NCBI RefSeq assembly: GCF_900108955.1
Contig: NZ_FNYA01000002.1
Coordinates: 663,239 to 727,238 of the forward strand
Length of the DNA: 64,000 nt
Direction of reading: 5' to 3'
Source of the DNA: Flavobacterium terrigena
GTDB taxonomy: Bacteria; Bacteroidota; Bacteroidia; Flavobacteriales; Flavobacteriaceae
Part shown: positions 9,006 to 14,995 of the stretch, in pieces
Layout: every line of letters starts with the position of its first letter
Position numbering within the stretch: the first letter of the stretch is position 1
Translations under genes and position numbers: made by a program
The notes under the pieces: generated by a model
The model's input: the letters and a program-made list of their open reading frames with translations, nothing else
Database searches by the model: none
Told to the model about the DNA's origin: nothing

Positions 9006-9056
9006 TACCAGCAGAAAATAATATCATATTGATTTATAGATATTTTACTGCTGGTA
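9006..9056. repeat. Long imperfect inverted repeat (TACCAGCAGAAAATA arms)
   Basis: The left arm TACCAGCAGAAAATA (9006-9020) pairs with TATTTTACTGCTGGTA (9041-9056) apart from one bulged base, with a 20-base AT-rich loop. It lies between divergent genes starting at 8864 and 9106. It shares the word TACCAGCAGAA with the inverted repeat at 1135-1167 on the other side of the five-gene nuclease block. Confidence 0.65.
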
Positions 9057-9105
9057 CTTTTTAATGGTTTTAAAAATATTAATTCAACTCAAAAATTATT
9101 AAAAA

Positions 9106-9525
9106 ATGGTAAGAATTGTTAACTATCAAAAGAGAACTACAGAGGAAGGAAAAGATTTCTTTGTGTTAGAGATTCAATCAGGAATTTCAATGGTAAAATC
9201 AAAAGAAACAGGTAAGTTTTATGCAACAGCAAATAAGGCTTCAATTTCATCAACTTTTGATGAATTAACCTGTCAAGCATTAATTGGCACAGAATTGCCA
9301 GGCAAAGTAGAAAAGGTTAATTGTGAACCTTATAATTATACAATTAAAGATACAGGTGAAGTCATAACACTTACTCATAGATTTGAGTATGTTGATGAAG
9401 CTGAAAATCAAGAAAAAGCTATTACACAAAAAGTAGAAAGAAGTAGTACTACAATTGATGAATTTGTTAGTAGTATGACTGATGAAAATTCATTCTCAAC
9501 AAAAGAAGAGTTAGAACATGCTTAA
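9106..9525 (+). CDS. Hypothetical island protein upstream of radC-like gene
   Basis: A 139-residue soluble protein that I do not recognise. The first 100 residues look beta-rich with a regular pattern (FFVLEIQSGISMVKS, ITLTHRFEYV), which would suit a small barrel such as an OB fold, but no clear signature is visible. The last 35 residues are acidic and Ser/Thr-rich and probably flexible. The ATG at 9106 is the only sensible start. It lies just upstream of a RadC-type gene and is separated from it by a terminator hairpin. This placement suggests a role in DNA handling by the mobile element, which is inference only. Confidence 0.6.
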   Translation: MVRIVNYQKRTTEEGKDFFVLEIQSGISMVKSKETGKFYATANKASISSTFDELTCQALIGTELPGKVEKVNCEPYNYTIKDTGEVITLTHRFEYVDEAENQEKAITQKVERSSTTIDEFVSSMTDENSFSTKEELEHA

Positions 9526-9544
9526 CAGCTTTTAGTATTAATTT

Positions 9545-9594
9545 GTGTCTGAAATTTAATTAAATATTTATTTCAGACACTTTTTTATTTTTTT
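9545..9594 (+). terminator. Strong intrinsic terminator directly before the radC-like start
   Basis: GTGTCTGAAAT (9545-9555) pairs exactly with ATTTCAGACAC (9570-9580) and is followed by a T-rich run to about 9594. It ends the transcript of the 9106 gene only five bases before the start codon at 9599, so expression of the next gene needs read-through or another arrangement. Confidence 0.75.
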
Positions 9595-9598
9595 AGAT

Positions 9599-10039
9599 AT
9601 GGAAAACTTATTAGCAGAAATACAGGTTAGCTATAATACAAACAGTAGTATAAAACCAAAAATTGAATCAAGTCATAATGCCTACGAAATATTACTTGCT
9701 TCTTGGTTTGCTGGTACTATAGAATTACAAGAAGAATTTAAAGTTTTGCTTTTAAATAGAGCAAATCAAGTTTTAGGAATATACAACCTTTCAAAAGGTG
9801 GTACTGCTGGAACTGTTGTTGATATTAAAATATTATTTGCTGTAGCTTTAAAATGTAATGCTACAGCAATAATTGTTGCTCACAATCACCCAAGTGGAAG
9901 ATTGAAGCCAAGTCTTCAAGACATAGAAATTACCAAGAAAATTAAAGGTGCTTCTGAACTTTTAGATATTAAACTTTTAGACCATCTAATTATTTCAAAA
10001 AATGGTTATTATAGTTTCACTAATGAATCAACTTGCTAA
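9599..10039 (+). CDS. RadC-type JAB/MPN domain protein
   Basis: A 146-residue protein made of the JAMM-type metal-site domain of the RadC family: Glu46 in QEEFKVLLLN, then AHNHPSG (94-100) with His95 and His97, and Asp108 in PSLQDIEI complete the zinc-site pattern. It lacks the N-terminal helix-hairpin-helix half of chromosomal RadC (about 220 residues), as is normal for short versions carried by mobile elements. RadC family members have no proven DNA-repair role. The ATG at 9599 follows a terminator almost directly, an odd position discussed in the findings. It supports the reading of this region as a mobile island. Confidence 0.85.
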   Translation: MENLLAEIQVSYNTNSSIKPKIESSHNAYEILLASWFAGTIELQEEFKVLLLNRANQVLGIYNLSKGGTAGTVVDIKILFAVALKCNATAIIVAHNHPSGRLKPSLQDIEITKKIKGASELLDIKLLDHLIISKNGYYSFTNESTC

Positions 10040-10164
10040 ATTTATGTATGTGTGAACTACACTAAAAGACCCCTTTAAACAGGTAAATTAAAAATTGTAA
10101 CAAAATGCAGATTAATATTAATAGCGTTTTCTTAATTTTATCTTTTATGATAACTTAATTAAAT

Positions 10165-10740
10165 ATGATACAGAAAAATCTGAATGAATATCCACTTGAA
10201 TATCAATCACAAATTTTAAAAGAAATTTTGTTCTTAGAATTTCCTTTTGAACTTCAGGATATGATTGATTATGAAAGCAATATTGATTTCAAGGTTTTAT
10301 CTAAAAATCATCAGGTACATTGGTCAATTGAAATATTAGAACACTATAGAAACAAATGGGATTGGAATGCAATTCAGACCAATCCTTTTGTTTATTCATA
10401 TTGTAATATAGGTCTGTTTTTTAAAGAACTTGTAAATGTAAAACCAATAAAATGTAGGTGTAAATTAAGATTAGAATATTGTAATAAAGACCAATTGTGT
10501 ACTCCTAATTATAATTACATCTTATTAAGACCAACTAATATTAACCCTTTACACGAAAAGTTTACTAATTGGGTTAAGTTTTTAATTGAAGAGAAATTTT
10601 TCAATAAGACTTCAATTGGTATTTTCTTTTTGTATGATACAGTGATTGATGATGTAAATAATTATGATGAGCTTCAATTACCAGCAGAAAAAAATGATTA
10701 TGTGGATAATGATTTCGACGAAGATGAAGTGCCTTTTTAA
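10165..10740 (+). CDS. Unknown protein with SSB-like acidic C-terminal tip
   Basis: This 191-residue protein is not one I can name. HWSIEILEHYRNKWDWNAIQTNP (in two parts, about residues 52-74) resembles the Trp-rich repeat unit with a W-D-W-x-x-(L/I)-x-x-N core seen in some uncharacterised proteins. The middle is Cys/Tyr-rich (CRCKLRLEYCNKDQLC). The last residues, NDFDEDEVPF, closely copy the acidic tip of bacterial single-stranded DNA-binding protein (DFDDDIPF), which recruits repair and replication enzymes. There is no OB fold in the protein. A tip like this on a mobile-element protein may let it join or compete at SSB-binding sites. Its stop overlaps the stop of the convergent XRE gene by 3 bases. 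Confidence 0.6.
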   Translation: MIQKNLNEYPLEYQSQILKEILFLEFPFELQDMIDYESNIDFKVLSKNHQVHWSIEILEHYRNKWDWNAIQTNPFVYSYCNIGLFFKELVNVKPIKCRCKLRLEYCNKDQLCTPNYNYILLRPTNINPLHEKFTNWVKFLIEEKFFNKTSIGIFFLYDTVIDDVNNYDELQLPAEKNDYVDNDFDEDEVPF

Positions 10741-10952
10741 AAGCGAAATAATTCTATTGGTTCTATCCCAAGATTTTTAGATACTATTTCAATAGTTGCT
10801 AAAGTTGCATTAGCTCTACCAGCCTCTAGTCTTGACATATTACTAGGTTCAATACCGCATAGGTCAGCAAGTTCCTGCTGAGAAATATTCTTCTCAACAC
10901 GAATTTCTTTTATTCTTTTACCTACTCTTTTTTGCAACAAATTTTCCAACAC
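10737..10952 (-). CDS. XRE-family HTH repressor
   Basis: A 71-residue protein that is one Cro/CI-type helix-turn-helix: IKEIRVEKNISQQELADLCG is the first part and IEPSNMSRLEAGRANATLAT the recognition part, with LGIEPIELFRF closing the domain. Such small regulators commonly control mobile-element genes. Two near-identical 14-base palindromes lie upstream (10957-10970 and 11006-11019), the first only four bases from the start codon, which suggests it represses its own gene and the divergent genes from 11044. It could also be the target of the ImmA/IrrE-type protease at 7638-8864, but they are not adjacent, so this is a guess. Confidence 0.85.
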   Translation of the reverse strand: MLENLLQKRVGKRIKEIRVEKNISQQELADLCGIEPSNMSRLEAGRANATLATIEIVSKNLGIEPIELFRF

Positions 10953-10956
10953 TTAT

Positions 10957-11019
10957 TATCTTATAAGATATATTCAAAATTTGTTCTATTTTTGTTAAAT
11001 CCACATATCGTAAAAGATA
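10957..11019. promoter_or_regulatory. Paired operators TATCTTATAAGATA / TATCGTAAAAGATA
   Basis: TATCTTATAAGATA (10957-10970) is a perfect 14-base palindrome; TATCGTAAAAGATA (11006-11019) agrees with it at 12 of 14 positions. Both sit in the short divergent gap between the XRE gene and the gene at 11044, with 49 bases from start to start. They are the likely binding sites of the XRE protein. Confidence 0.6.
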
Positions 11020-11043
11020 AGAATTGATTTAAAAAACAACTGT

Positions 11044-11355
11044 ATGAATAAAATTCAGATATTATTTGCAAGTGTATTTACAATGATTATAAGCCTGATA
11101 GTTTCTTGCTTTGTTTATACAGAAGAAATAAGGAAAGTTATATCTAATAAGTACTACTTAATTATATCATTTTTGGCATTAATCATTATCATAAATATTT
11201 ATTACTCAGAATTTAGTGATAGAGATTTAGAACAAAAAAAAGATTTAAAATACTTTGGAAGTATTTCAATTTCACTTTTTACAATAGCTGGAATTGTGTT
11301 TACCATGCACATACTATTATTTGTAGCAGAATGGATTAAATTACTTTTTAATTAA
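11044..11355 (+). CDS. Small hypothetical membrane protein
   Basis: A 103-residue protein with three hydrophobic segments at about residues 5-25, 38-55 and 75-100, separated by charged loops (YSEFSDRDLEQKKD). No family is recognisable. It is the first gene divergent from the XRE repressor and is followed 11 bases later by a lipoprotein gene, so 11044-12369 is probably one operon. Small membrane proteins of this sort in islands can act in immunity, toxin anchoring or surface exclusion, but nothing in the sequence decides between these. Confidence 0.6.
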   Translation: MNKIQILFASVFTMIISLIVSCFVYTEEIRKVISNKYYLIISFLALIIIINIYYSEFSDRDLEQKKDLKYFGSISISLFTIAGIVFTMHILLFVAEWIKLLFN

Positions 11356-11366
11356 AATAAAACAAC

Positions 11367-11561
11367 ATGAAAAAAATTTTGCTTTTGGCTGTTGTATCAG
11401 CCTGTTTGATTTCTTGCAACAAAGAAGAAGATTGTGTTTGTAAAAAATACAGAGTAACATCAAATGGAAATTTGCTCCCAGATGGGGAAACAAGTATGCA
11501 AAATTGTGATGGAGTAAATCCATCACCACTATTAGTAACTTATAAAAAAGAATGTAACTAA
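11367..11561 (+). CDS. Small predicted lipoprotein
   Basis: A 64-residue protein with a lipoprotein signal: MKKILLLAVVSACLISC, in which Cys17 in the lipobox LISC would be lipidated. The mature part is about 47 residues with four further Cys (EDCVCKKY, QNCDG, KKECN), so two disulfides are possible. It is followed one base later by the start of the next secreted protein. Function unknown; location is the outer face of the inner membrane or the outer membrane. Confidence 0.65.
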   Translation: MKKILLLAVVSACLISCNKEEDCVCKKYRVTSNGNLLPDGETSMQNCDGVNPSPLLVTYKKECN

Positions 11562-11562
11562 A

Positions 11563-12369
11563 ATGAAGAAGTTAATATTACTATTTATCCTATTAGGATT
11601 AACAAAATTGTATTCTCAAAACGACTATGCTATTGTAAATATTTACAGACCTAAAATGATGTTAGGTTCTGCTGTAACACACAAAATAAACTTCAATGGT
11701 AAAAAGGTTTGTGATATAGACAATGGAGGGCATTTAGAATACAAAGCATTTGCATTAACCAATGTACACATTACTATGGATGGCAAAGAAGATGTCAAAA
11801 GAAAAGATGGATTAAAGATTAGTTTAGAAAAAGGTAAAGTTTACAATTTTAAGCTAACTCCAGTATTTGGAAAAATGAAAATTGAACAAATAAAAGATAC
11901 TATTTCAAAAGAAGAGTTAAAGAGTAAGTATTTTGTATCGCTTAATGATATTGGAATTGATGATAATTCCAACATTACATCAAATTCTAATTGGACTAGA
12001 GAAAAACTGAAAGAACATTGGAAAAACAATGGAATTTCAGAATTAGAAGGTATCTATGAAGTTGTAGGTGGTAGTATTCAATATGAATTGGCTGTAGTCA
12101 GTCAAAATGATGAATTCACTATAATTTACCTTGCTGGTGCTAATGGTTCAGCATGGAAAAGTGGAGATATTAAAGCTACTCTTAAAAAGAGTGCTTCATT
12201 TGGGGTATTTAAATCTAAATGGATAATGCTTAACAAATCTCAAAATAAAGATATATTGATAACATTTAAAGATTCATCTTTTTCTGCACCTTCTGAAACT
12301 GATGATGCAAATGTTAACTACATAAAGACTTTTCCTAATTATGAGAATAACATTAAAAAGAAGGATTAA
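11563..12369 (+). CDS. Hypothetical secreted protein
   Basis: A 268-residue protein with a signal peptide (MKKLILLFILLGLTKLYSQ, cut after about residue 18). The N-terminal third is beta-rich (YAIVNIYRPKMMLGS, ISLEKGKVYNFKL), resembling a domain seen in other secreted Bacteroidota proteins that begin with an 'IYRP' strand; the C-terminal half (about 160-268) has an 'ELEGIYEVVGG' start like small lipocalin-like or DUF domains. I cannot name either. It is the last recognisable gene of the island, followed by the att region. Confidence 0.6.
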   Translation: MKKLILLFILLGLTKLYSQNDYAIVNIYRPKMMLGSAVTHKINFNGKKVCDIDNGGHLEYKAFALTNVHITMDGKEDVKRKDGLKISLEKGKVYNFKLTPVFGKMKIEQIKDTISKEELKSKYFVSLNDIGIDDNSNITSNSNWTREKLKEHWKNNGISELEGIYEVVGGSIQYELAVVSQNDEFTIIYLAGANGSAWKSGDIKATLKKSASFGVFKSKWIMLNKSQNKDILITFKDSSFSAPSETDDANVNYIKTFPNYENNIKKKD

Positions 12370-12430
12370 AAATAATGAAGTTTAGCTATTTATAATTAAT
12401 AACATAAATTCTTCACAAAAAGTAAAGTCT

Positions 12431-12443
12431 CCTTAATTTAAGG
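12431..12443. other. Short palindrome CCTTAATTTAAGG after the last island gene
   Basis: CCTTAA-T-TTAAGG is a 13-base palindrome 60 bases after the stop at 12369. It has no T-run, so it is a weak terminator candidate or a protein-binding site. Confidence 0.25.
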
Positions 12444-12505
12444 TTAAGAGAAGTTTAAAAATTGATAGTATTTTAAAATACTTGGCGAATTTTAAAAAAT
12501 AAGTT

Positions 12506-12534
12506 TTGAGAATAAGATATTTAGAATATATTTG
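12506..12534 (+). promoter_or_regulatory. Outward promoter at island end (TTG-N18-TATATTTG)
   Basis: TTG (12506-12508), an 18-base spacer and TATATTTG (12527-12534) match the Bacteroidota promoter consensus fully. No gene of the island follows before the att core, so it points out of the element. In the excised circle it would read across the att site into whatever lies at the other end, often the integrase. Confidence 0.55.
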
Positions 12535-12577
12535 CACCTCGAAATAAATATTCTTTTTTAAAGACTATTAGAATTTG

Positions 12578-12689
12578 GGTCAAACATAGGTCAAACATTT
12601 TTGCTAAAAAAGGCAAAAATTTGAAAACAAAAGAAAATACAAAAATTTGATTTACCTTTGTTTTCAATCACTTGCAAATAAGTGCAAGT
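12578..12689. repeat. Island-end repeats (probable recombinase arm sites)
   Basis: GGTCAAACAT occurs twice in tandem (12578-12587 and 12589-12598). TTTTTGC and GCAAAAA form an inverted repeat directly after (about 12598-12620). ACTTGCA (12670-12676) and TGCAAGT (12683-12689) form another around AATAAG. Clusters of direct and inverted repeats like this next to a tRNA-derived core are typical of att sites used by tyrosine recombinases. The rest of the gap 12370-12710 holds only the promoter and palindrome listed separately. Confidence 0.55.
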
Positions 12690-12710
12690 AAATGAATAAC
12701 TTATGACACA

Positions 12711-12755
12711 GACTCATAATCAGGTGGTCCCTGGTTCGAGCCCAGGTGGGACCAC
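12711..12755 (+). other. att site: 3' remnant of a tRNA gene with CAU anticodon
   Basis: The sequence begins inside the 5' strand of an anticodon stem (GA), then has loop CTCATAA, stem TCAGG, T-arm CCTGG-TTCGAGC-CCAGG and 3' acceptor strand TGGGACC plus A. The 5' acceptor strand, D-arm and first half of the anticodon stem are absent; the sequence to the left is unrelated. So this is the duplicated 3' end left by integration of an element into an elongator Met or Ile2 tRNA gene. The intact tRNA and the paired att should be left of the window. A perfect A/T palindrome (12754-12773) follows and may have been the tRNA terminator. Confidence 0.85.
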
Positions 12756-12846
12756 TTTTTTTTAAAAAAAAGTAAAAAATAATTGCATTTAACATTTTAT
12801 TTTATATTTTCGTAAAATCAATTGTTAAAAAAAACAAAAAAATAAC

Positions 12847-13059
12847 ATGAAAAATAATTTCGCCCAAATCTTTTTTCTTTTAGTTTCGGCTTTAAGTTCT
12901 GTGCAAATGTTCGCTGCAGATCCACCGCAACCACCGCCACCTGCACCGCCACCTATTGGTGTACCAATAGATAGTGGAGTTGTTGTGTTATTTTTTATTG
13001 CACTAATAACAGGATACTTTATTACACAAAAAATATATAACAAGAAAACTCCTAATTAG
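12847..13059 (+). CDS. PID-CTERM sorting-signal peptide
   Basis: A 70-residue protein: signal peptide (about 1-23, ending MFAAD), a proline run (PPQPPPPAPPP, 25-36), then GVPIDSG, a transmembrane helix (VVVLFFIALITGYFI, about 45-60) and a basic tail (KIYNKK). This is the whole layout of Bacteroidota PID-CTERM proteins: Pro-rich linker, P-I-D motif, helix, basic end, thought to be handled by an exosortase-like enzyme. Here almost nothing but the sorting signal exists. It is the first core gene after the island boundary. Confidence 0.75.
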   Translation: MKNNFAQIFFLLVSALSSVQMFAADPPQPPPPAPPPIGVPIDSGVVVLFFIALITGYFITQKIYNKKTPN

Positions 13060-13070
13060 GAGTTTTTTTT
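13045..13070 (+). terminator. Terminator overlapping the PID-CTERM stop codon
   Basis: AAAACTCCT and AGGAGTTTT pair around AATT and run into ten T residues; the stop codon at 13057-13059 is inside the hairpin. Confidence 0.8.
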
Positions 13071-13089
13071 TGCATTAAACCATATTGTC

Positions 13090-14358
13090 ATGAAAAAAGC
13101 AGCTTTACTATTCCTACTCATTTCAAATTTTTTGTCATCACAAACATGGCAACCCTTAACTTCTATTCCAAGCAATACAGTTGGAGGTAATCAACGTTTT
13201 GATGATGTCTTTTTCTTAAATGAGAATTTAGGATGGGCTGCTAATGGAGGTTTTGCAGAAGTTTTCAAAACTACTGATGGTGGTGCAACTTGGACTTCAC
13301 AAATCACTTGGCAGTTACTTGGCAGTTACCATTATTTTAGAAATATAGAATTTTTAGATGAAAATATTGGTTTTTTAGGCACATTAAATCAGAAATTTTA
13401 TAAAACTATTGACGGCGGAACGACTTGGAGCCTAGTTACAAACATTACCCCAAATCCAGTTGCCATTTGCGGTTTAGATTGTGTTGGAACATCAACTGTT
13501 TATGGATGTGGTACTTATTACGGTCCTCCTCTAATTATTAAATCAACAGACAGCGGAAATACTTGGCAATATATTGACATGTCTGCTTATGCAAATGCTT
13601 TAGTAGATATTAATTTTATAAATGAAAATATCGGTTTCGTAACAGGAAATAACGCAACTGGCGGAGTTGTTTTAAAAACTATTGATGGAGGAACTACTTG
13701 GACACAATTATTAAATACAGGCACTAATGGAGATTTTGTTTGGAAATTACAAGTTTTAAGTTCTAATAACAATGTACTTTTTGGCTCAGTTGAAGCTGCT
13801 TCACCAAACATTGGAAGATTAGCCAAAAGTATTGATGGTGGACTAACTTGGACCTTACAAAATGCGCCGGAAAGCGAGATACAAGCAGTTGGTTTTTTAG
13901 ATGAAAATCACGGATGGATGGGCGGACATACCACCGGATTTTATGAAACTATAGACGGCGGTGCAAGCTGGACAAACACTGGTGTTGGCAGTAATTTAAA
14001 TAGAATATTTTTCATAGGTAACACAGCTTACGCAAGTGGAAGAACTATATATAAAATGAGTAGTCTTTTATCTAATCCCGATTTTGAAGAGCACAACAGG
14101 GTTAATTTAAACGTTAAAGTTTCGCCTAATCCAGTGGTAGATAAACTAAACATTGAAATTGATTTCCCAGCAGAAGATCATATCATAATTGACTTATATG
14201 ATAGCACTGGAAAATTAGCAAAAAAACTTGTTAAGGATGACATTAATACAGTTGGTATAAAAAAATATTCATTTGACTTCCCTTATCCAACAGGAACATA
14301 TTTTATCAACTTTCACTCTAACACTGGAAGACAATCTACAAAAATCATAAAAAATTAA
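13090..14358 (+). CDS. Ycf48-like beta-propeller protein with T9SS type A signal
   Basis: A 422-residue secreted protein. After a signal peptide (MKKAALLFLLISNFLSSQ) come repeated blades with the motif K-T-(T/I)-D-G-G-x-T-W at about residues 58, 107, 195, 256 and 286, the sign of Ycf48/Hcf136-like and BNR-type propellers. The last 75 residues (VSPNPVVDKLNIEI ... GTYFINF ... STKIIKN) are a type A C-terminal domain recognised by the type IX secretion system of Bacteroidota, so the protein is sent to the cell surface or medium. In Bacteroidota these propellers are not photosynthetic; the ligand is unknown. It converges on riboflavin synthase with no gap. Confidence 0.85.
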   Translation: MKKAALLFLLISNFLSSQTWQPLTSIPSNTVGGNQRFDDVFFLNENLGWAANGGFAEVFKTTDGGATWTSQITWQLLGSYHYFRNIEFLDENIGFLGTLNQKFYKTIDGGTTWSLVTNITPNPVAICGLDCVGTSTVYGCGTYYGPPLIIKSTDSGNTWQYIDMSAYANALVDINFINENIGFVTGNNATGGVVLKTIDGGTTWTQLLNTGTNGDFVWKLQVLSSNNNVLFGSVEAASPNIGRLAKSIDGGLTWTLQNAPESEIQAVGFLDENHGWMGGHTTGFYETIDGGASWTNTGVGSNLNRIFFIGNTAYASGRTIYKMSSLLSNPDFEEHNRVNLNVKVSPNPVVDKLNIEIDFPAEDHIIIDLYDSTGKLAKKLVKDDINTVGIKKYSFDFPYPTGTYFINFHSNTGRQSTKIIKN

Positions 14359-14949
14359 TTATTTCTGAAGTTCGTACATTCTCGCAATATACTTTCCAAC
14401 GACATCAAATTCTAAATTTACTTTTGTACCAATTTCAAAAGTATGAAAAATGGTATTTTCGAATGTATATGGAATAATTGCTACGCTAAAACTGTCTTTT
14501 TTAGAATTCACAACCGTTAAACTTGTACCGTTTATAGTAATAGAACCTTTTTCGATCGTAATATTATTTAAAGCGGTATCATATTCAAAAGTAAATTCCC
14601 AACTACCTTCTTTATCTTGAATGTTTGTACAAATTGCCGTTTGATCCACATGTCCTTGTACAATATGTCCGTCCAATCTGTCACCTAATTTCATGGCTCT
14701 TTCAATATTGACTTTATCACCAATTTGCCATAAACCTAAAGTCGTTTTATCAATCGTTTCTTTTATTGCAGTTACCACATGTTTATCGTCAAATAAATTC
14801 ACAACTGTCAAACACACACCATTATGTGCCACACTTTGATCAATTTTCAATTCATTCGTAATATTTGTTTGAATTGTTAAGTGTATATTTTCCTGATCTT
14901 TTTTAATATCTGAAATTATTCCAAGAGTTTCTACGATACCTGTAAACAT
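14359..14949 (-). CDS. ribE: Riboflavin synthase, alpha chain
   Basis: A 196-residue enzyme that turns two 6,7-dimethyl-8-ribityllumazine molecules into riboflavin plus a pyrimidine product. It has the two tandem lumazine-binding barrels of the family: MFTGIVETLG at the N-terminus with NGVCLTVV (about 43-50), and GDRLDGHIVQGHVD (about 88-101) with GSITINGTSLTVV (about 136-148). Length is normal for the family. Its stop directly abuts the convergent propeller gene, and its start is 46 bases from the divergent pdxA. No FMN riboswitch is visible upstream. The gene is called ribE or ribC in different species. Confidence 0.95.
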   Translation of the reverse strand: MFTGIVETLGIISDIKKDQENIHLTIQTNITNELKIDQSVAHNGVCLTVVNLFDDKHVVTAIKETIDKTTLGLWQIGDKVNIERAMKLGDRLDGHIVQGHVDQTAICTNIQDKEGSWEFTFEYDTALNNITIEKGSITINGTSLTVVNSKKDSFSVAIIPYTFENTIFHTFEIGTKVNLEFDVVGKYIARMYELQK

Positions 14950-14995
14950 ATGACGGTTTATTTTTATAAATTTGCATCAAAATTAAGAAATAAAA

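Noticed and set aside
10679..10691. A third copy of the TACCAGCAGAA motif
   Set aside because: It lies inside a coding region, encodes Leu-Pro-Ala-Glu-Lys in frame and has no inverted partner, so I treat it as chance.
10737..11355. A toxin-antitoxin pair made of the XRE protein and the small membrane protein
   Set aside because: They are divergent rather than co-transcribed, and the membrane protein shows no known toxin signature; a repressor with operators explains the layout better.
12682..12755. A complete tRNA gene at the island boundary
   Set aside because: The 5' acceptor strand, D-arm and most of the 5' anticodon stem are not present in the bases to the left, so only the 3' remnant can be supported.
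12825..13043. A Gly-rich minus-strand frame opposite the PID-CTERM gene
   Set aside because: The Gly run is only the complement of the Pro run; the forward frame has a signal peptide, P-I-D motif and its own terminator.
13090..14358. A CRISPR or tandem DNA repeat suggested by recurring GATGGTGG-type words
   Set aside because: The words encode the repeated K-T-x-D-G-G-x-T-W blades of a propeller protein and have no regular spacing.
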